This document shows, piece by piece, positions 42,115 to 51,907 of a stretch of 64,000 nucleotides of DNA; the stretch's first letter is position 1, and each line of letters starts with the position of its first letter. The notes below the pieces were generated by a model. That model was not told the DNA's origin and made no database searches. It worked only from the letters and a program-made list of their open reading frames with translations. The stretch covers positions 1-64,000 of the forward strand of contig JACRHD010000012.1 of NCBI GenBank assembly GCA_016234115.1, given 5' to 3'. A program made the translations under genes and the position numbers. The DNA comes from Nitrospirota bacterium. Lineage in GTDB: Bacteria; Nitrospirota; Thermodesulfovibrionia; UBA6902.

Positions 42115-43230
42115 ATGAAAAAAAACTTTAAAGGACTTACACAGGATGAGCTGACGCGGTTTTTTGAAGAGCTCGGACAAAAGCCATACCGGTGTAAACA
42201 GGTCCTTAACTGGCTCTATAAAAAATCAGCGGCCTCATTTGACGAGATGACGGACCTGCCGGCGGACCTCAGGGAAGTCCTCAACAGAACGGCTTATATA
42301 AGCAATCTTGACCTTCTTCAGACACAGGCCTCATCCGACGGGACCCTGAAATTCCTTTTCGGGCTTGAAGACGGAGAATCAATCGAGAGTGTGCTTATTC
42401 CCAACGTCAGGGGGGGGAACAAATTTACGCTGTGCATTTCGTCCCAGGTCGGATGCGCGCTGGGCTGCGCCTTCTGCGCAACGGGCAGGCTGGGAATCCG
42501 CAGGAGCCTCAGGTCATATGAAATTGCAGATCAGGTCACGGCCGTCGGCAGGATTGTAAAATCACTCAGCGCCTCCCCTGCCGGAGAAGGCCGGAAAGGC
42601 CTCGATCCTCATAAAGACGACAGGGAAATATCCAACATCGTCTTCATGGGAATGGGGGAGCCGTTAAACAATTTCCGGAACGTCGTGGTCGCTCTCCGGA
42701 TATTCACGGAGCTGATGGGCTTTTCGAAAAGAAAGATCGCAGTTTCCACCGCAGGCGTCGTTCCTAAAATTTATGAGCTTGCCGAAAAGGCCCCCGAAGT
42801 CAATCTTGCCGTGTCGCTGAATGCGACGACGGACGAGATCAGAAACAAAATCATGCCCGTCAACAGGATATACCCGTTGAAAGATCTTATGAAGGCATGC
42901 AGGGAATACCCTCTTTCTCCCCGAAGGCGCATAACGTTCGAATACGTTCTATTCGATGGAATTAATGATTCTGAAGAGGACGCGCTGAGACTCATAAAGC
43001 TCTTGCGCGGAATAAGATCAATAGTCAATTTGATACCTTACAATCCTTCTTCCCCGTGTCTGCAAAATACCCTTATGCTCAGAACACCCTCAGAAAAAAA
43101 GATACTCCAATTCCAGAGCGTACTGCATAAAGCCGGCGTCATCGCCATAATCAGGAAAAGCATGGGCTCGGATATTTCAGCCGCATGCGGGCAGTTGAAG
43201 GCAGGTTATGCAGTGAACAGTGAACAGTGA
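42115..43230 (+). CDS. rlmN: 23S rRNA (adenine-2503-C2) methyltransferase RlmN
   Basis: 371 residues. Radical-SAM cluster motif CALGCAFC (Cys114, 118, 121), the FMGMGEPL motif, and the catalytic C-terminal Cys358 in AACGQL. It methylates A2503 of 23S rRNA and A37 of some tRNAs. No Shine-Dalgarno is visible. The last residues (AVNSEQ) are encoded by an intergenic-type heptamer repeat, which also provides the stop. Confidence 0.95.
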   Translation: MKKNFKGLTQDELTRFFEELGQKPYRCKQVLNWLYKKSAASFDEMTDLPADLREVLNRTAYISNLDLLQTQASSDGTLKFLFGLEDGESIESVLIPNVRGGNKFTLCISSQVGCALGCAFCATGRLGIRRSLRSYEIADQVTAVGRIVKSLSASPAGEGRKGLDPHKDDREISNIVFMGMGEPLNNFRNVVVALRIFTELMGFSKRKIAVSTAGVVPKIYELAEKAPEVNLAVSLNATTDEIRNKIMPVNRIYPLKDLMKACREYPLSPRRRITFEYVLFDGINDSEEDALRLIKLLRGIRSIVNLIPYNPSSPCLQNTLMLRTPSEKKILQFQSVLHKAGVIAIIRKSMGSDISAACGQLKAGYAVNSEQ

Positions 43231-43231
43231 A
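43211..43231. repeat. Three CAGTGAA heptamers at the end of rlmN
   Basis: CAGTGAA occurs three times in a row. The rlmN TGA lies in the last copy. Confidence 0.85.
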
Positions 43232-43240
43232 CAGTCTGTT

Positions 43241-43368
43241 GTCATTCCCGAAGTCCTTTATCTGGAATCCACCCTTCGACAAGCTCAGGGTGACAAGCTT
43301 GTCATGGTGAGCCTGTCGAACCATAGCTTGTGGAACTGTGGATTCCCGCTCAAAAGACTGGGAATGAC
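43241..43368. repeat. Composite intergenic palindrome
   Basis: Outer arms GTCATTCCC/GGGAATGAC and inner arms GGAATCCAC/GTGGATTCC enclose CCTTCGACAAGCTCAGGGTG and a partial inverse copy. Related arms occur near 21240-21272 and 46797-46845, so this is a dispersed REP-like family. Confidence 0.75.
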
Positions 43369-43391
43369 GAAGGATTGCTTCTGCATAACTC

Positions 43392-43976
43392 TTAACTCTT
43401 GACTCTTGTCTCTACTAACTTCCTGCCGGCTTCATATGCCTCTTTAAGCGCCGTCGGATGATGAAGTATCTCCCCTTTTGCATCGATGCCCAGAAATGAG
43501 AGCGTTTCATGCTCCGGCACGCTTATGGTCCTGAAAAATGCGACTCCGGATGCCTCCGCGCACTGCACGCCGATCTCTTTCTTCATCCCCCCGACAAGAA
43601 GCAAGAGCCCTTTTCGTCCGGCCTTGCCGGCCTGGATCGGTCTTTTCAGCAGATATTTCTCGCACCAGAAGCTCTGACACCTGTCTATCATGGTCTTGGC
43701 CTGGGCGCTGAGACCGAAGAAGAATATCGGCGAAGCAAGGACAATCCTGTCGGCAGCCCTTACGGACTCGTAGATTTGCCCCATGTCGTCGCTTATAATG
43801 CATTCTCCCGTCTCATTGCAGCCGCCGCAATCCTGACAGGGCCGGATGCTCATCAAATTGAGATAAAATATTTCTACCGACATACCCGAGTCTTCAATCC
43901 CCTTTATGACTTCCTTCAGAAGCAGCTCGGTATTTCCGTTTTTTCTCGGGCTTCCACAGAATGCGATTATCTTCAT
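43392..43976 (-). CDS. Iron-sulfur flavoprotein (NADPH-dependent FMN reductase family)
   Basis: 194 residues. FMN-binding CGSPRKNGNT at the start, cluster motif CQDCGGC followed by C in ETGEC, and ASPIFFFGLSAQAK. Iron-sulfur flavoproteins move electrons from ferredoxin to acceptors in anaerobes. The final residues (TRVKS) and the stop are encoded by a heptamer repeat (AACTCTT, 43385-43407). Confidence 0.87.
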   Translation of the reverse strand: MKIIAFCGSPRKNGNTELLLKEVIKGIEDSGMSVEIFYLNLMSIRPCQDCGGCNETGECIISDDMGQIYESVRAADRIVLASPIFFFGLSAQAKTMIDRCQSFWCEKYLLKRPIQAGKAGRKGLLLLVGGMKKEIGVQCAEASGVAFFRTISVPEHETLSFLGIDAKGEILHHPTALKEAYEAGRKLVETRVKS

Positions 43977-44026
43977 CTCTGTTCCTCGTGAAAAAAGGAT
44001 ATCATATCCGGAAGGGTTTGCGGGTC

Positions 44027-45604
44027 TTAATCTTTATTGACGACTTTAATAAAGACATCAACCATATGAGGGTCAAACTGTGTGCCGGCGCAGTTTTTGA
44101 GCTCGGTAACGGCCCCCCTGGGAGAATACGACTTCTTGTAAACCGAATTCGACCTCATCACATCGAATGCCTCGGCGATAGCGAGCACACGGGCGCCGTA
44201 GGGAATATTTTCACCCTTCAGCTTGTGAGGATATCCGCTGCCGTCAAAGCGTTCATGATGGTGCAGGATGATCGGCAGTTCTTTATGGAAAAGCTTTGTC
44301 CTCTCTATTATTTTAACTCCTATATTGGAATGCCTCTTCAGCAAAGTGTACTCGTCTTCCGACAGTCTGCCTTTTTTCTTTAATATTTTTTCATTGATCC
44401 CGACCATCCCTATATCGTGGAGGAGCGCGGCGCGCTTTATGACATTTACGTCTTCTTCGGACATGGACAGTCCCCGGGTCAATTTTTCCGCGTAACGACT
44501 CACCCGGAGCGAATGTTCGTTGATATAATCCCATCCGTTGTTCAGCTCACGCAGTATGCTGTGGGCGGACTCTATGCAGGTTTCCTTTATGCTTTCGTGG
44601 ACATTTTCAAACTTCAGGGAGAAGTCTTTTATCTTTTCTTCCTCTTCCTTGATATAGACCGCTTTCTCGAATTCGGTTTCTTCATACGTGCAGACATTAT
44701 TTCTGCCTCTCCACTTTGCGCGGTACAATGCCCTGTCCGCGTTCGTAATGAGGTCGGTGTCCCCCGCCACATTATTGTCCGACATCGAGGAGATGCCGAT
44801 GCTCACCGTAACGGTTTTGGAAACGGCCCCTTTCCTGAAGACGTTGGTTTCAAATGCGTTGCGGATCCTTTCAGCAAGGATAAAGGCGCCGTCCATGTTC
44901 GTATTGGGCAGGACAATAAAAAACTCCTCTCCGCCGTAACGCGCCGTGAAGTCCGTATCTCTTACCTGCTTTTTCAGTATCTCCGCGCATTTGACAAGCA
45001 CAAAATCCCCGAACTGGTGTCCGTATGTGTCGTTTACCGACTTGAAATGGTCCAGGTCGAGCATAATACACGAAAGCGGCTCTATATGCCTCTTTGCCTT
45101 TTTATATTCATGCCTCAATATTTCCTTGAAATGGTTATGATTATACAATCCCGTCAAGCCGTCCTTTATGGCCATCTTCTCAAGCTTCTTCAGGGATTCC
45201 TTGATGTCGTCTTCCAGTTTTTTTCTCTGTATCGCCCTGCGGATGGCGCGGCTTAATGCCACCGTCATGACCTCATTCTGGGTCAGATAATCATACGCGC
45301 CCTTGTCCATCGCCTCCACGCCCAGTCTTTCTTCGTTTTCCTCGACAATAATGATCACCGGCGTTTCCACTTTCCTTTTACTGATTTCATCGAGCACCTT
45401 AATGCCGTTTATGTCCGAAAGGGAATGTTCCATCAGGACAAGGTCGAATTTATTGCCGTCGGTCTTGGCGAGAATATCTTTCCCGGTGCGGGCGATGTCG
45501 AATTTGTAGCTCAGGTCGTTATAGCCGGTCAGTCTTGCCTTGATGGCTTTAATATTGGGGTGGTTGTTTTCTGCCAATAAAATGTGAATATCGTGTTTTG
45601 GCAT
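44027..45604 (-). CDS. Degenerate REC-GGDEF-HD-GYP protein
   Basis: 525 residues. The receiver (1-125) has Glu59 (LVLMEHSLSD) where Asp is expected, AENN for the acidic pair and TQNE for TKP, so it is unlikely to be phosphorylated. GGDEF domain with GGEEF and I-site RDTD. HD-GYP domain with HDIGMVG, HHHERFDGSGYP. It may both make and degrade c-di-GMP, or one domain may only regulate the other. Single gene between convergent and divergent neighbours. Confidence 0.92.
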   Translation of the reverse strand: MPKHDIHILLAENNHPNIKAIKARLTGYNDLSYKFDIARTGKDILAKTDGNKFDLVLMEHSLSDINGIKVLDEISKRKVETPVIIIVEENEERLGVEAMDKGAYDYLTQNEVMTVALSRAIRRAIQRKKLEDDIKESLKKLEKMAIKDGLTGLYNHNHFKEILRHEYKKAKRHIEPLSCIMLDLDHFKSVNDTYGHQFGDFVLVKCAEILKKQVRDTDFTARYGGEEFFIVLPNTNMDGAFILAERIRNAFETNVFRKGAVSKTVTVSIGISSMSDNNVAGDTDLITNADRALYRAKWRGRNNVCTYEETEFEKAVYIKEEEEKIKDFSLKFENVHESIKETCIESAHSILRELNNGWDYINEHSLRVSRYAEKLTRGLSMSEEDVNVIKRAALLHDIGMVGINEKILKKKGRLSEDEYTLLKRHSNIGVKIIERTKLFHKELPIILHHHERFDGSGYPHKLKGENIPYGARVLAIAEAFDVMRSNSVYKKSYSPRGAVTELKNCAGTQFDPHMVDVFIKVVNKD

Positions 45605-45795
45605 TTTCTATATCCTTCCTGAAAGGAACTTCGGAAGATTTACCGGTTATGCTTCATTATAGCTTTTATTTTAATTTGCAATCAACTGTAAAACTACCCC
45701 TCCGGCATTTCCCGGAATTGACAAAGAGAGCTTGTTCAACTTATCATTAAAAACCCTGATCTTATTGCCACTACAATATCAATGTTATTTTTGAA

Positions 45796-45824
45796 TTGTC
45801 AAGATAAAATATTAAATTTATATA
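45796..45824 (+). promoter_or_regulatory. Sigma-70 promoter of ribF
   Basis: TTGTCA (45796-45801), 17 nt, TATATA (45819-45824). Start near 45831, about 20 nt before ATG 45851. Confidence 0.65.
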
Positions 45825-45833
45825 TAAATTTAA
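45812..45833. repeat. Perfect AT-only palindrome over the ribF -10 box
   Basis: The 11-nt half TTAAATTTATA is followed by its exact reverse complement. It covers the -10 and the start site, so it could be an operator. Confidence 0.6.
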
Positions 45834-45850
45834 CAATTGCCTGCATATAA

Positions 45851-46786
45851 ATGAAGATAATAGACGGCATTGAGAACCTGAAAGAAGGACTCCCCTATCC
45901 GGTTTTGACGCTTGGAAATTTCGACGGGGTGCACCTCGGCCATCAGGCCATCTTCCGCATGCTGATAGAATGCGCCCGCAGCAACGGCGGGACATCGGTC
46001 GTATTTACGTTTGTGCCCCACCCTCTCAGGGTCATAGCCCCTGAAAGGGCGCCGAAGCTCCTGACGACGTATAAAGAGAAAATCGGCCTTATCAAAGGCT
46101 TCGGCATTGACGTCATTATCTGCGCCAATTTCACAAAAGAGTTCGCAAATGTATCGGCGGAAGACTTTGTTACGGACGTCCTCTATAAGACACTTGGGGT
46201 AAAAGAGATATTCATAGGCTCCAATTATTTATTCGGAAAAGGAAGACGGGGTTCGCCCGCGCTGCTTAAAGAAATGGGGGTCAAATACGGTTTTGCCGTC
46301 AACGTCATCGAGGAAGTAAAAATAAATAATCTGATACCGAGCAGCTCCGGGATAAGGAGCCTCATAGCCAGGGGAAAGGTTGACGAAGCGGCCGTTCTCC
46401 TTGGAAGGCTTTACTCCATCGAAGGCATCGTAATAGAAGGGGCCAGGAGAGGTAAAAAGGTCCTGAACATACCCACGGCAAATTTACTGACCGCTAATGA
46501 ACTCCTCCCAAAAGACGGGGTATACGCCGTCCTTGCCGAAATCGACGGCAAAAAATACGGCGGGGCGACTAATATCGGTTTTAATCCGACCTTTGAAGAT
46601 AAAAAATTCAGTTTCGAGACGCACATACTGGACTTCGACAGAGAGTTGTTAGGCAAGACGCTCAGGGTATCTTTTATCAGGAGGATAAGGGACGAAATAA
46701 AATTCTCGGGCCCCGAAGACCTCGCCAGACAGATGACTAAAGACATTACCGCTATAAGAAGCATCGTTAAAGATTATCTGCATTAG
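45851..46786 (+). CDS. ribF: Bifunctional riboflavin kinase/FAD synthetase
   Basis: 311 residues. N-terminal FAD synthetase with LGNFDGVHLGHQ and FIGSNYLFGKGRRG; C-terminal flavokinase with RGKKVLNIPTANL, DGVYAV and GATNIGFNPTF. It converts riboflavin to FMN and FAD. Single gene, full length. Confidence 0.96.
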   Translation: MKIIDGIENLKEGLPYPVLTLGNFDGVHLGHQAIFRMLIECARSNGGTSVVFTFVPHPLRVIAPERAPKLLTTYKEKIGLIKGFGIDVIICANFTKEFANVSAEDFVTDVLYKTLGVKEIFIGSNYLFGKGRRGSPALLKEMGVKYGFAVNVIEEVKINNLIPSSSGIRSLIARGKVDEAAVLLGRLYSIEGIVIEGARRGKKVLNIPTANLLTANELLPKDGVYAVLAEIDGKKYGGATNIGFNPTFEDKKFSFETHILDFDRELLGKTLRVSFIRRIRDEIKFSGPEDLARQMTKDITAIRSIVKDYLH

Positions 46787-46796
46787 AGTCCATGGT

Positions 46797-46845
46797 TCGA
46801 CAGTCTCATCATGACAAGCTTGTCACCCTGAGCTTGTCGAAGGGT
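46797..46845. repeat. REP-like palindrome between ribF and clpS
   Basis: GGTTCGACAG...ATGACAAGCTTGTCA...CTGAGCTTGTCGAAGG is the reverse-oriented form of the core at 43241-43368. Confidence 0.7.
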
Positions 46846-46923
46846 CCCCGGCGAGGGTTACGCTTCATACCCTTCCCTTTCACAAATTCTTTCATGTTAC
46901 AATATTCCTGAGGAAGACACGCA

Positions 46924-47238
46924 ATGGACGAGATCAGATTCGGGGCCGATGAAGGCGCTCAGGTGAAAGAGAGACAGGAGGTAAGGACCCCTTCTCTCTA
47001 CAACGTATTCCTCATTAACGATGACTACACGACTATGGATTTCGTTATCCAGGTGCTTGAAAATATATTCCACAAACCTCCGGCTGAAGCTGCTCAGACA
47101 ATGCTTCATGTCCACAAAAACGGCAAAGGGCTTGCGGGCGTGTATACCCGTGAAATTGCCGAGACAAAAATAGAAACGGTGCATGACCTGGCCCGGCAGT
47201 GCGGGTTTCCGCTGAAATGCACAATGGAGAAAGAATGA
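46924..47238 (+). CDS. clpS: ATP-dependent Clp protease adaptor ClpS
   Basis: 104 residues. Core [40 protein letters not shown] and CGFPLKC are the ClpS fold with its N-degron pocket (the first motif is 20 residues). It delivers N-end-rule substrates to ClpA. Its stop overlaps the clpA start (ATGA). Confidence 0.95.
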   Translation: MDEIRFGADEGAQVKERQEVRTPSLYNVFLINDDYTTMDFVIQVLENIFHKPPAEAAQTMLHVHKNGKGLAGVYTREIAETKIETVHDLARQCGFPLKCTMEKE

Positions 47239-49484
47239 TCAACAAGGAACTGGAATTATCAATAGAGGCGACCATCAGGGAGGCAGAGGAAAAGAGACAT
47301 GAGTACCTGACGGTTGAACACATTTTATACGCAGTGCTCCACAACGAGTGGGGGGCCGATATTATCGGCGGATGCGGAGGCGACGTCAAAAGACTGAAGG
47401 CGCTGCTGGAGGATTTTTTTAATACCCGGGTCCCGAAGGTCGCTGAGGACCTCGACAATTACCCTCGGCCCACCATGGCGTTCAGGCGGGTGATACAGGC
47501 CGCCGTCAATCATGTCAAATCGGCGGAAAAACCGGAGACGGACGCGGGAGACCTGCTCTCGGCCATTTTCGGGGAAAAGGACTCGCACGCGGTCTTCTTC
47601 CTCGAGTCGGAAGGGATCGTAAGGCTCGATATTCTTGATTATGTCTCTCACGGCACAACAGCGAATGAAGAAAACAGTTGCAGGGAATGTCTCAATGAGC
47701 CGGATACGGCGCCGCAGAAGAAGCGCTCTTCAAAGTCCGACACCCTTAAACAGTTCACCGTCGATCTGCTCCGGAAGGCCGCTGAAGGCGGCATCGACCC
47801 TATCGTGGGCCGCGAAACAGAGCTTAAAAGGACCATCCAGGTACTTTGCAGGCGGAGGAAGAACAACGCTGTTTTCGTGGGCGATCCCGGCGTCGGCAAG
47901 ACAGCCATCGTCGAAGGGCTTGCCCTGAATATCCATAAAGGCGAGGTCCCCGGTCCGCTTAAAAACGCGCGCATATTCTCTCTTGACATGGGGGCGCTGT
48001 TAGCCGGAACAAAGTATCGCGGAGACTTTGAGGCCCGTCTCAAGTCTACGATAAAAAGTCTCGAGGAAATTCCCGATGCGATACTTTTCATCGATGAAAT
48101 ACATACCGTTGTCGGGGCCGGCGCCACGAGCGGCGGCTCCATGGACGCTTCCAATATTCTCAAACCCGTCCTGAATTCCGGAAAGATGAGGTGCATCGGC
48201 GCCAGCACTTACGAGGAATATAAAAATCATTTCGAGAAAGACCGCGCGCTCTCAAGACGTTTTCAGAAAATAGAGGTCCATGAGCCCGATGTAAACGAGA
48301 CCTTCCGTATCCTTAAAGGGCTCAAGTCTTATTATGAAGACTTCCACGGCGTAAGATACACCGACACGGCTTTAAAGACCGCGGCGGAGCTTTCCTCGAA
48401 ATATATAAATGACAAATATCTCCCGGACAAGGCAATCGACGTCGTTGACGAGGCCGGCGCGCTTCTGAAGCTTTCCACGTCATTCAGGACCAAAAAAACC
48501 GTGGGGCAGCAGGAAATCGAAGACGTCGTCGCCCGTATAGCGAAGATCCCGAAGCGTAATGTATCTACTTCCGACATGGACAAGCTCAAACGCCTCGAAG
48601 ACGATCTGAAGAATGCCGTTTTCGGACAGGAAGAGGCCATACACTCCCTCGCCTCTTCGATAAAAAGGTCCCGCGCCGGACTCGGCGCGGCCGACAGGCC
48701 CATCGGCTCCTTCTTCTTTGTGGGCCCGACCGGGGTCGGAAAGACCGAGGTATCAAAGACGATAGCCTCCGTGCTGGGCATACAGTTCATCCGTTTCGAC
48801 ATGAGCGAATACATGGAGAAACACACCGTCTCGCGCCTGATCGGCGCTCCTCCGGGATATGTCGGCTTCGATCAGGGAGGGCTTCTTACCGACGCGATAA
48901 GGAAACATCCTCACAGCGTTCTCCTGCTGGATGAGATTGAAAAGGCGCATCCCGACATCTTCAGTATCCTCCTTCAAATAATGGATTACGCCACGCTGAC
49001 GGACAACAACGGCAAGAAGGCCGACTTCCGGAACGTCATCCTGATCATGACGTCGAATGCGGGCACCACGGAAATGAACAGAGGCGTCATCGGTTTCGGA
49101 GACAGGGCAAAAGACACCCGCTCCAAAGGCCTGGACGCGATCAACAGATTATTCAGCGCGGAATTCAGAAACCGCCTCGACGCCATTATCACCTTTAATT
49201 CACTGACGCCCGAAATCATGGTGAAAGTAGTGGAGAAATTTATTAACGAGCTCAGGCTCCAGCTCGTCGGGAAGAAAGTTGAAATCACCGTTTCCGATGC
49301 GGCGCGAAAGCGGTTGGCCGAACGCGGATACGATCCCCAGCTCGGCGCGAGACCCCTCGGAAGGCTTATCCAGAAGGAAATAAGAGATGTCCTTTCGGAA
49401 GAGATACTTTTCGGAAAACTCATAAAGGGCGGGAAGGTCTTCATCGACGTTGCCGACGGCAAATTTAATTTCGAATATTTATAG
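47235..49484 (+). CDS. clpA: ClpA AAA+ unfoldase
   Basis: 749 residues from ATG 47235, coupled to clpS. Clp N domain (about 1-145), AAA-1 with GDPGVGKTA and LFIDEIH, AAA-2 with GPTGVGKTE and LLLDEIE, then the C-terminal D2-small domain. The middle linker is short, as in ClpA rather than ClpB. Works with ClpP, which is not in the window. Confidence 0.95.
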   Translation: MINKELELSIEATIREAEEKRHEYLTVEHILYAVLHNEWGADIIGGCGGDVKRLKALLEDFFNTRVPKVAEDLDNYPRPTMAFRRVIQAAVNHVKSAEKPETDAGDLLSAIFGEKDSHAVFFLESEGIVRLDILDYVSHGTTANEENSCRECLNEPDTAPQKKRSSKSDTLKQFTVDLLRKAAEGGIDPIVGRETELKRTIQVLCRRRKNNAVFVGDPGVGKTAIVEGLALNIHKGEVPGPLKNARIFSLDMGALLAGTKYRGDFEARLKSTIKSLEEIPDAILFIDEIHTVVGAGATSGGSMDASNILKPVLNSGKMRCIGASTYEEYKNHFEKDRALSRRFQKIEVHEPDVNETFRILKGLKSYYEDFHGVRYTDTALKTAAELSSKYINDKYLPDKAIDVVDEAGALLKLSTSFRTKKTVGQQEIEDVVARIAKIPKRNVSTSDMDKLKRLEDDLKNAVFGQEEAIHSLASSIKRSRAGLGAADRPIGSFFFVGPTGVGKTEVSKTIASVLGIQFIRFDMSEYMEKHTVSRLIGAPPGYVGFDQGGLLTDAIRKHPHSVLLLDEIEKAHPDIFSILLQIMDYATLTDNNGKKADFRNVILIMTSNAGTTEMNRGVIGFGDRAKDTRSKGLDAINRLFSAEFRNRLDAIITFNSLTPEIMVKVVEKFINELRLQLVGKKVEITVSDAARKRLAERGYDPQLGARPLGRLIQKEIRDVLSEEILFGKLIKGGKVFIDVADGKFNFEYL

Positions 49485-49734
49485 CGGGAATTTATTCGTG
49501 ATACACCCGCAGAGATTAGAATGACGTACTCCGGGCGCAAAGGGGAGTCTGCGGAGGAATTTCTATACGACACCTCTTAAAAAAGAGTCAGGAGTTAAGA
49601 GTTAAGAGTTAAGAAAAGGACAAAGACAAGAATTGCGCAGAAGCAAGAATGTAAAATGGTGTTTGTCGATTATAGAAATTCCGCAGCAGGCTCCCCTTTG
49701 AGCCTGTAAAGATGTTTTCCAAAATCATAGACTC
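49485..49734. other. Intergenic region with GAGTTAA heptamers
   Basis: No gene. Three GAGTTAA heptamers at 49592-49612 belong to the same family as the AACTCTT copies at 43385-43407. Confidence 0.6.
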
Positions 49735-50460
49735 ATGCCTATCTTTAAACTTTCAGAAGAGCTGATCTTCCCTCCTCCGCATCTCGCGGAAGATAACGGG
49801 CTGCTTGCCGTGGGCGGCGACCTGAGCGAAAAGCGCCTGCTTCTTGCCTATTCCGCCGGCATATTTCCGTGGTATTCGGAAGAGGACCCCATACTCTGGT
49901 GGTCGCCCGACCCGCGACTCATTCTGCTTCCCGAAGCCTTGAAGATCTCGAGGAGCCTGCGCCGGACTATAAGTAAAGGCGTCTTCACCGTCACGCTCGA
50001 TACCGCCTTTGAACAGGTCATACGGAATTGCGCAGCCGTGCATCTGAGGGAAGACGGCGATACATGGATCACAAAGGACATGATGAATGCCTACATAAAT
50101 CTTCATCATTCGGGATACGCCCACTCTGTCGAAAGCTGGTATGAAGGAGAGCTTGCGGGCGGTCTTTACGGTATATCTCTCGGATCGGCCTTTTTCGGCG
50201 AATCAATGTTCACAAAGAAGAGCGATGCGTCAAAGGTCGCGTTTGCAGCCTTAGTCCGGCAGTTACGCAAATGGAATTTCACTCTTCTCGACTGCCAAAT
50301 GACCACAGCGCATCTCAGGAACCTCGGGGCAGAGGAAATTTCCCGTCGTGATTTCCTGATAATGCTGAAAGAGGCGCTGAAAGCCCCGACGAAGAAGGGC
50401 AAGTGGGCGCTTGAAGACAATAACGATGTCGGCCAAGAAACTATCCTGAAAAAATGCTGA
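49735..50460 (+). CDS. aat: Leucyl/phenylalanyl-tRNA-protein transferase
   Basis: 241 residues. FPPPHLAEDNGLLAVGGDL, YSAGIFPWYSE, PRLILLPEAL, GDTWIT, HSVESWYEGELAGGLYG and FFGESMF are the conserved family motifs. It adds Leu or Phe to N-terminal Arg or Lys, creating degrons read by ClpS. Completes the N-degron set with clpS-clpA. Confidence 0.95.
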   Translation: MPIFKLSEELIFPPPHLAEDNGLLAVGGDLSEKRLLLAYSAGIFPWYSEEDPILWWSPDPRLILLPEALKISRSLRRTISKGVFTVTLDTAFEQVIRNCAAVHLREDGDTWITKDMMNAYINLHHSGYAHSVESWYEGELAGGLYGISLGSAFFGESMFTKKSDASKVAFAALVRQLRKWNFTLLDCQMTTAHLRNLGAEEISRRDFLIMLKEALKAPTKKGKWALEDNNDVGQETILKKC

Positions 50461-50500
50461 CCTCAACTGCTGAGAATGCGGACTGAAATCAAGATGCCCT

Positions 50501-51820
50501 TTACCGCCTGTAAGCGGGAAGCTGCGAAATGCGGGCCTTGATTACTTCCAGAAGGCCGAGGTATTTCGGGTCTTCCACGCCGCCGTAAGCACGTTCGAAT
50601 TCCGCCTGAGGGACATTTTCAGGCAGGTCATGGACCATAGGGAAGAACATGTCCTCGGTGACCCTGCCCGACAGGATCGCCTGAATTCTCTCAGCACCTC
50701 CGGAAGCGTCCGTCGCCTCTTCCGCCAGACGAGTGCCGGCAAGGTCCGCCGCAAGGTCGGCAAAACTGAAACCGCTGCCCCCCTTCCTTGCGTCCGACAA
50801 TTCCTTGAACTCTCCGACGGCGTCCGTAAGGCCGCTGTCGGCGACAATCTTGAGCCCTGCCGAGATAACAAAGTGCAGCCGCAAGTCCTCGCGCCCGCCC
50901 AATAACACATTCCGGTGTCTGCGTCCGCCGGCCTTCAGGTCTTCAGCCCGGACCGGACCTATTAATTTTCCAAACCTGCTGTCGCCGAGGTACATCGCGA
51001 GGGCGAGAAGAGCGGCCTTGTTTTCTTCGGCCGGGTCGCTGTCCGCGGAATGCAGCTCAGCGAACCCGAACAGCGGTCCCAGGATGTATGCCAGAGATAC
51101 TCTCTGTCCCGGCTGAATGCCGTTGTCGAGAGACCTTATTCTGGAATAATAATATCCGACCTTTTCAGGGTCACTGAGAGAGAAAAGGGGCATGGTTTCC
51201 CGGAAAATTTTAAATCTCTGCACAATCCTGTCCCCGCGCTCCATCAGATCGGGTATGCGTCTGAGTCTGAAAATAGCGGCATCCTGATTGAATGAGACGG
51301 ACTGCACCGAGTCCACGGCCACCGTGCCGTTTTCATTCCCTAACAACAGATCGAGCATGCAGCGCGTGATAAAGAGCGCGGTCCGGCCGGATATTGTTAT
51401 GCGTCCGATAGTAACGGGCGATAAGTGGAGTCCGGTCTCTGAAGGATAAAGGCCGAAATGAAGGTTGATAAAATCGCCGACGGGATTATGAGGTAAACGA
51501 ACAGTCATCGAGGCGTCAAGCTCCGTTTGTGATATCTTCACTTCTCCCTCAAAGCGTTTTATGCCTCTTGCCATAACAGCCATGAGGCTGTTGAGGTCCT
51601 CTTCAGCGGCCCGGATAGAGACAGGGGCGTTATTGCCGCGCCTGAGAAGCTGCATCCTGGTCCTTTCGGCGAATCTCTTCGCCCGTACGACCTTTTCCGT
51701 GTCGATAAGTTCTGTTTTATTGACGGCCGGCGCATCTTCAAAGGTCAGGAAAACCAGAACAGCGGGCACGGTTATAAGCATGAAGAGAGCAAGAAGAAAT
51801 AATAACCGAAATAGTCTCAT
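50501..51820 (-). CDS. Uncharacterised membrane-anchored protein
   Basis: 439 residues. One N-terminal membrane segment (LFRLLFLLALFMLITVPAVL, 20 residues) and a large extracytoplasmic region without recognised domains. Two blocks are visible: a beta-rich part with repeated strands (about 80-190) and a helical part with aliphatic repeats (ALAMYLGDSRFGKLIG, DLAADLAGTRLAEEA). Convergent with aat. I do not recognise the family. Confidence 0.7.
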   Translation of the reverse strand: MRLFRLLFLLALFMLITVPAVLVFLTFEDAPAVNKTELIDTEKVVRAKRFAERTRMQLLRRGNNAPVSIRAAEEDLNSLMAVMARGIKRFEGEVKISQTELDASMTVRLPHNPVGDFINLHFGLYPSETGLHLSPVTIGRITISGRTALFITRCMLDLLLGNENGTVAVDSVQSVSFNQDAAIFRLRRIPDLMERGDRIVQRFKIFRETMPLFSLSDPEKVGYYYSRIRSLDNGIQPGQRVSLAYILGPLFGFAELHSADSDPAEENKAALLALAMYLGDSRFGKLIGPVRAEDLKAGGRRHRNVLLGGREDLRLHFVISAGLKIVADSGLTDAVGEFKELSDARKGGSGFSFADLAADLAGTRLAEEATDASGGAERIQAILSGRVTEDMFFPMVHDLPENVPQAEFERAYGGVEDPKYLGLLEVIKARISQLPAYRR

Positions 51821-51839
51821 CAGGATATATTAATACAAA

Positions 51840-51903
51840 ACAGTAGACAGTAAACAGGTAACTACTGCTTACTACTTTCTACTGTATACCGTCTACTGTC
51901 TAC
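51840..51903. repeat. CAGTAGA/CAGTAAA heptamers with inverse copies
   Basis: CAGTAGACAGTAAACAG on the left and TCTACTGTCTAC on the right form a palindrome between two minus-strand genes. Confidence 0.65.
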
Positions 51904-51907
51904 TTTC

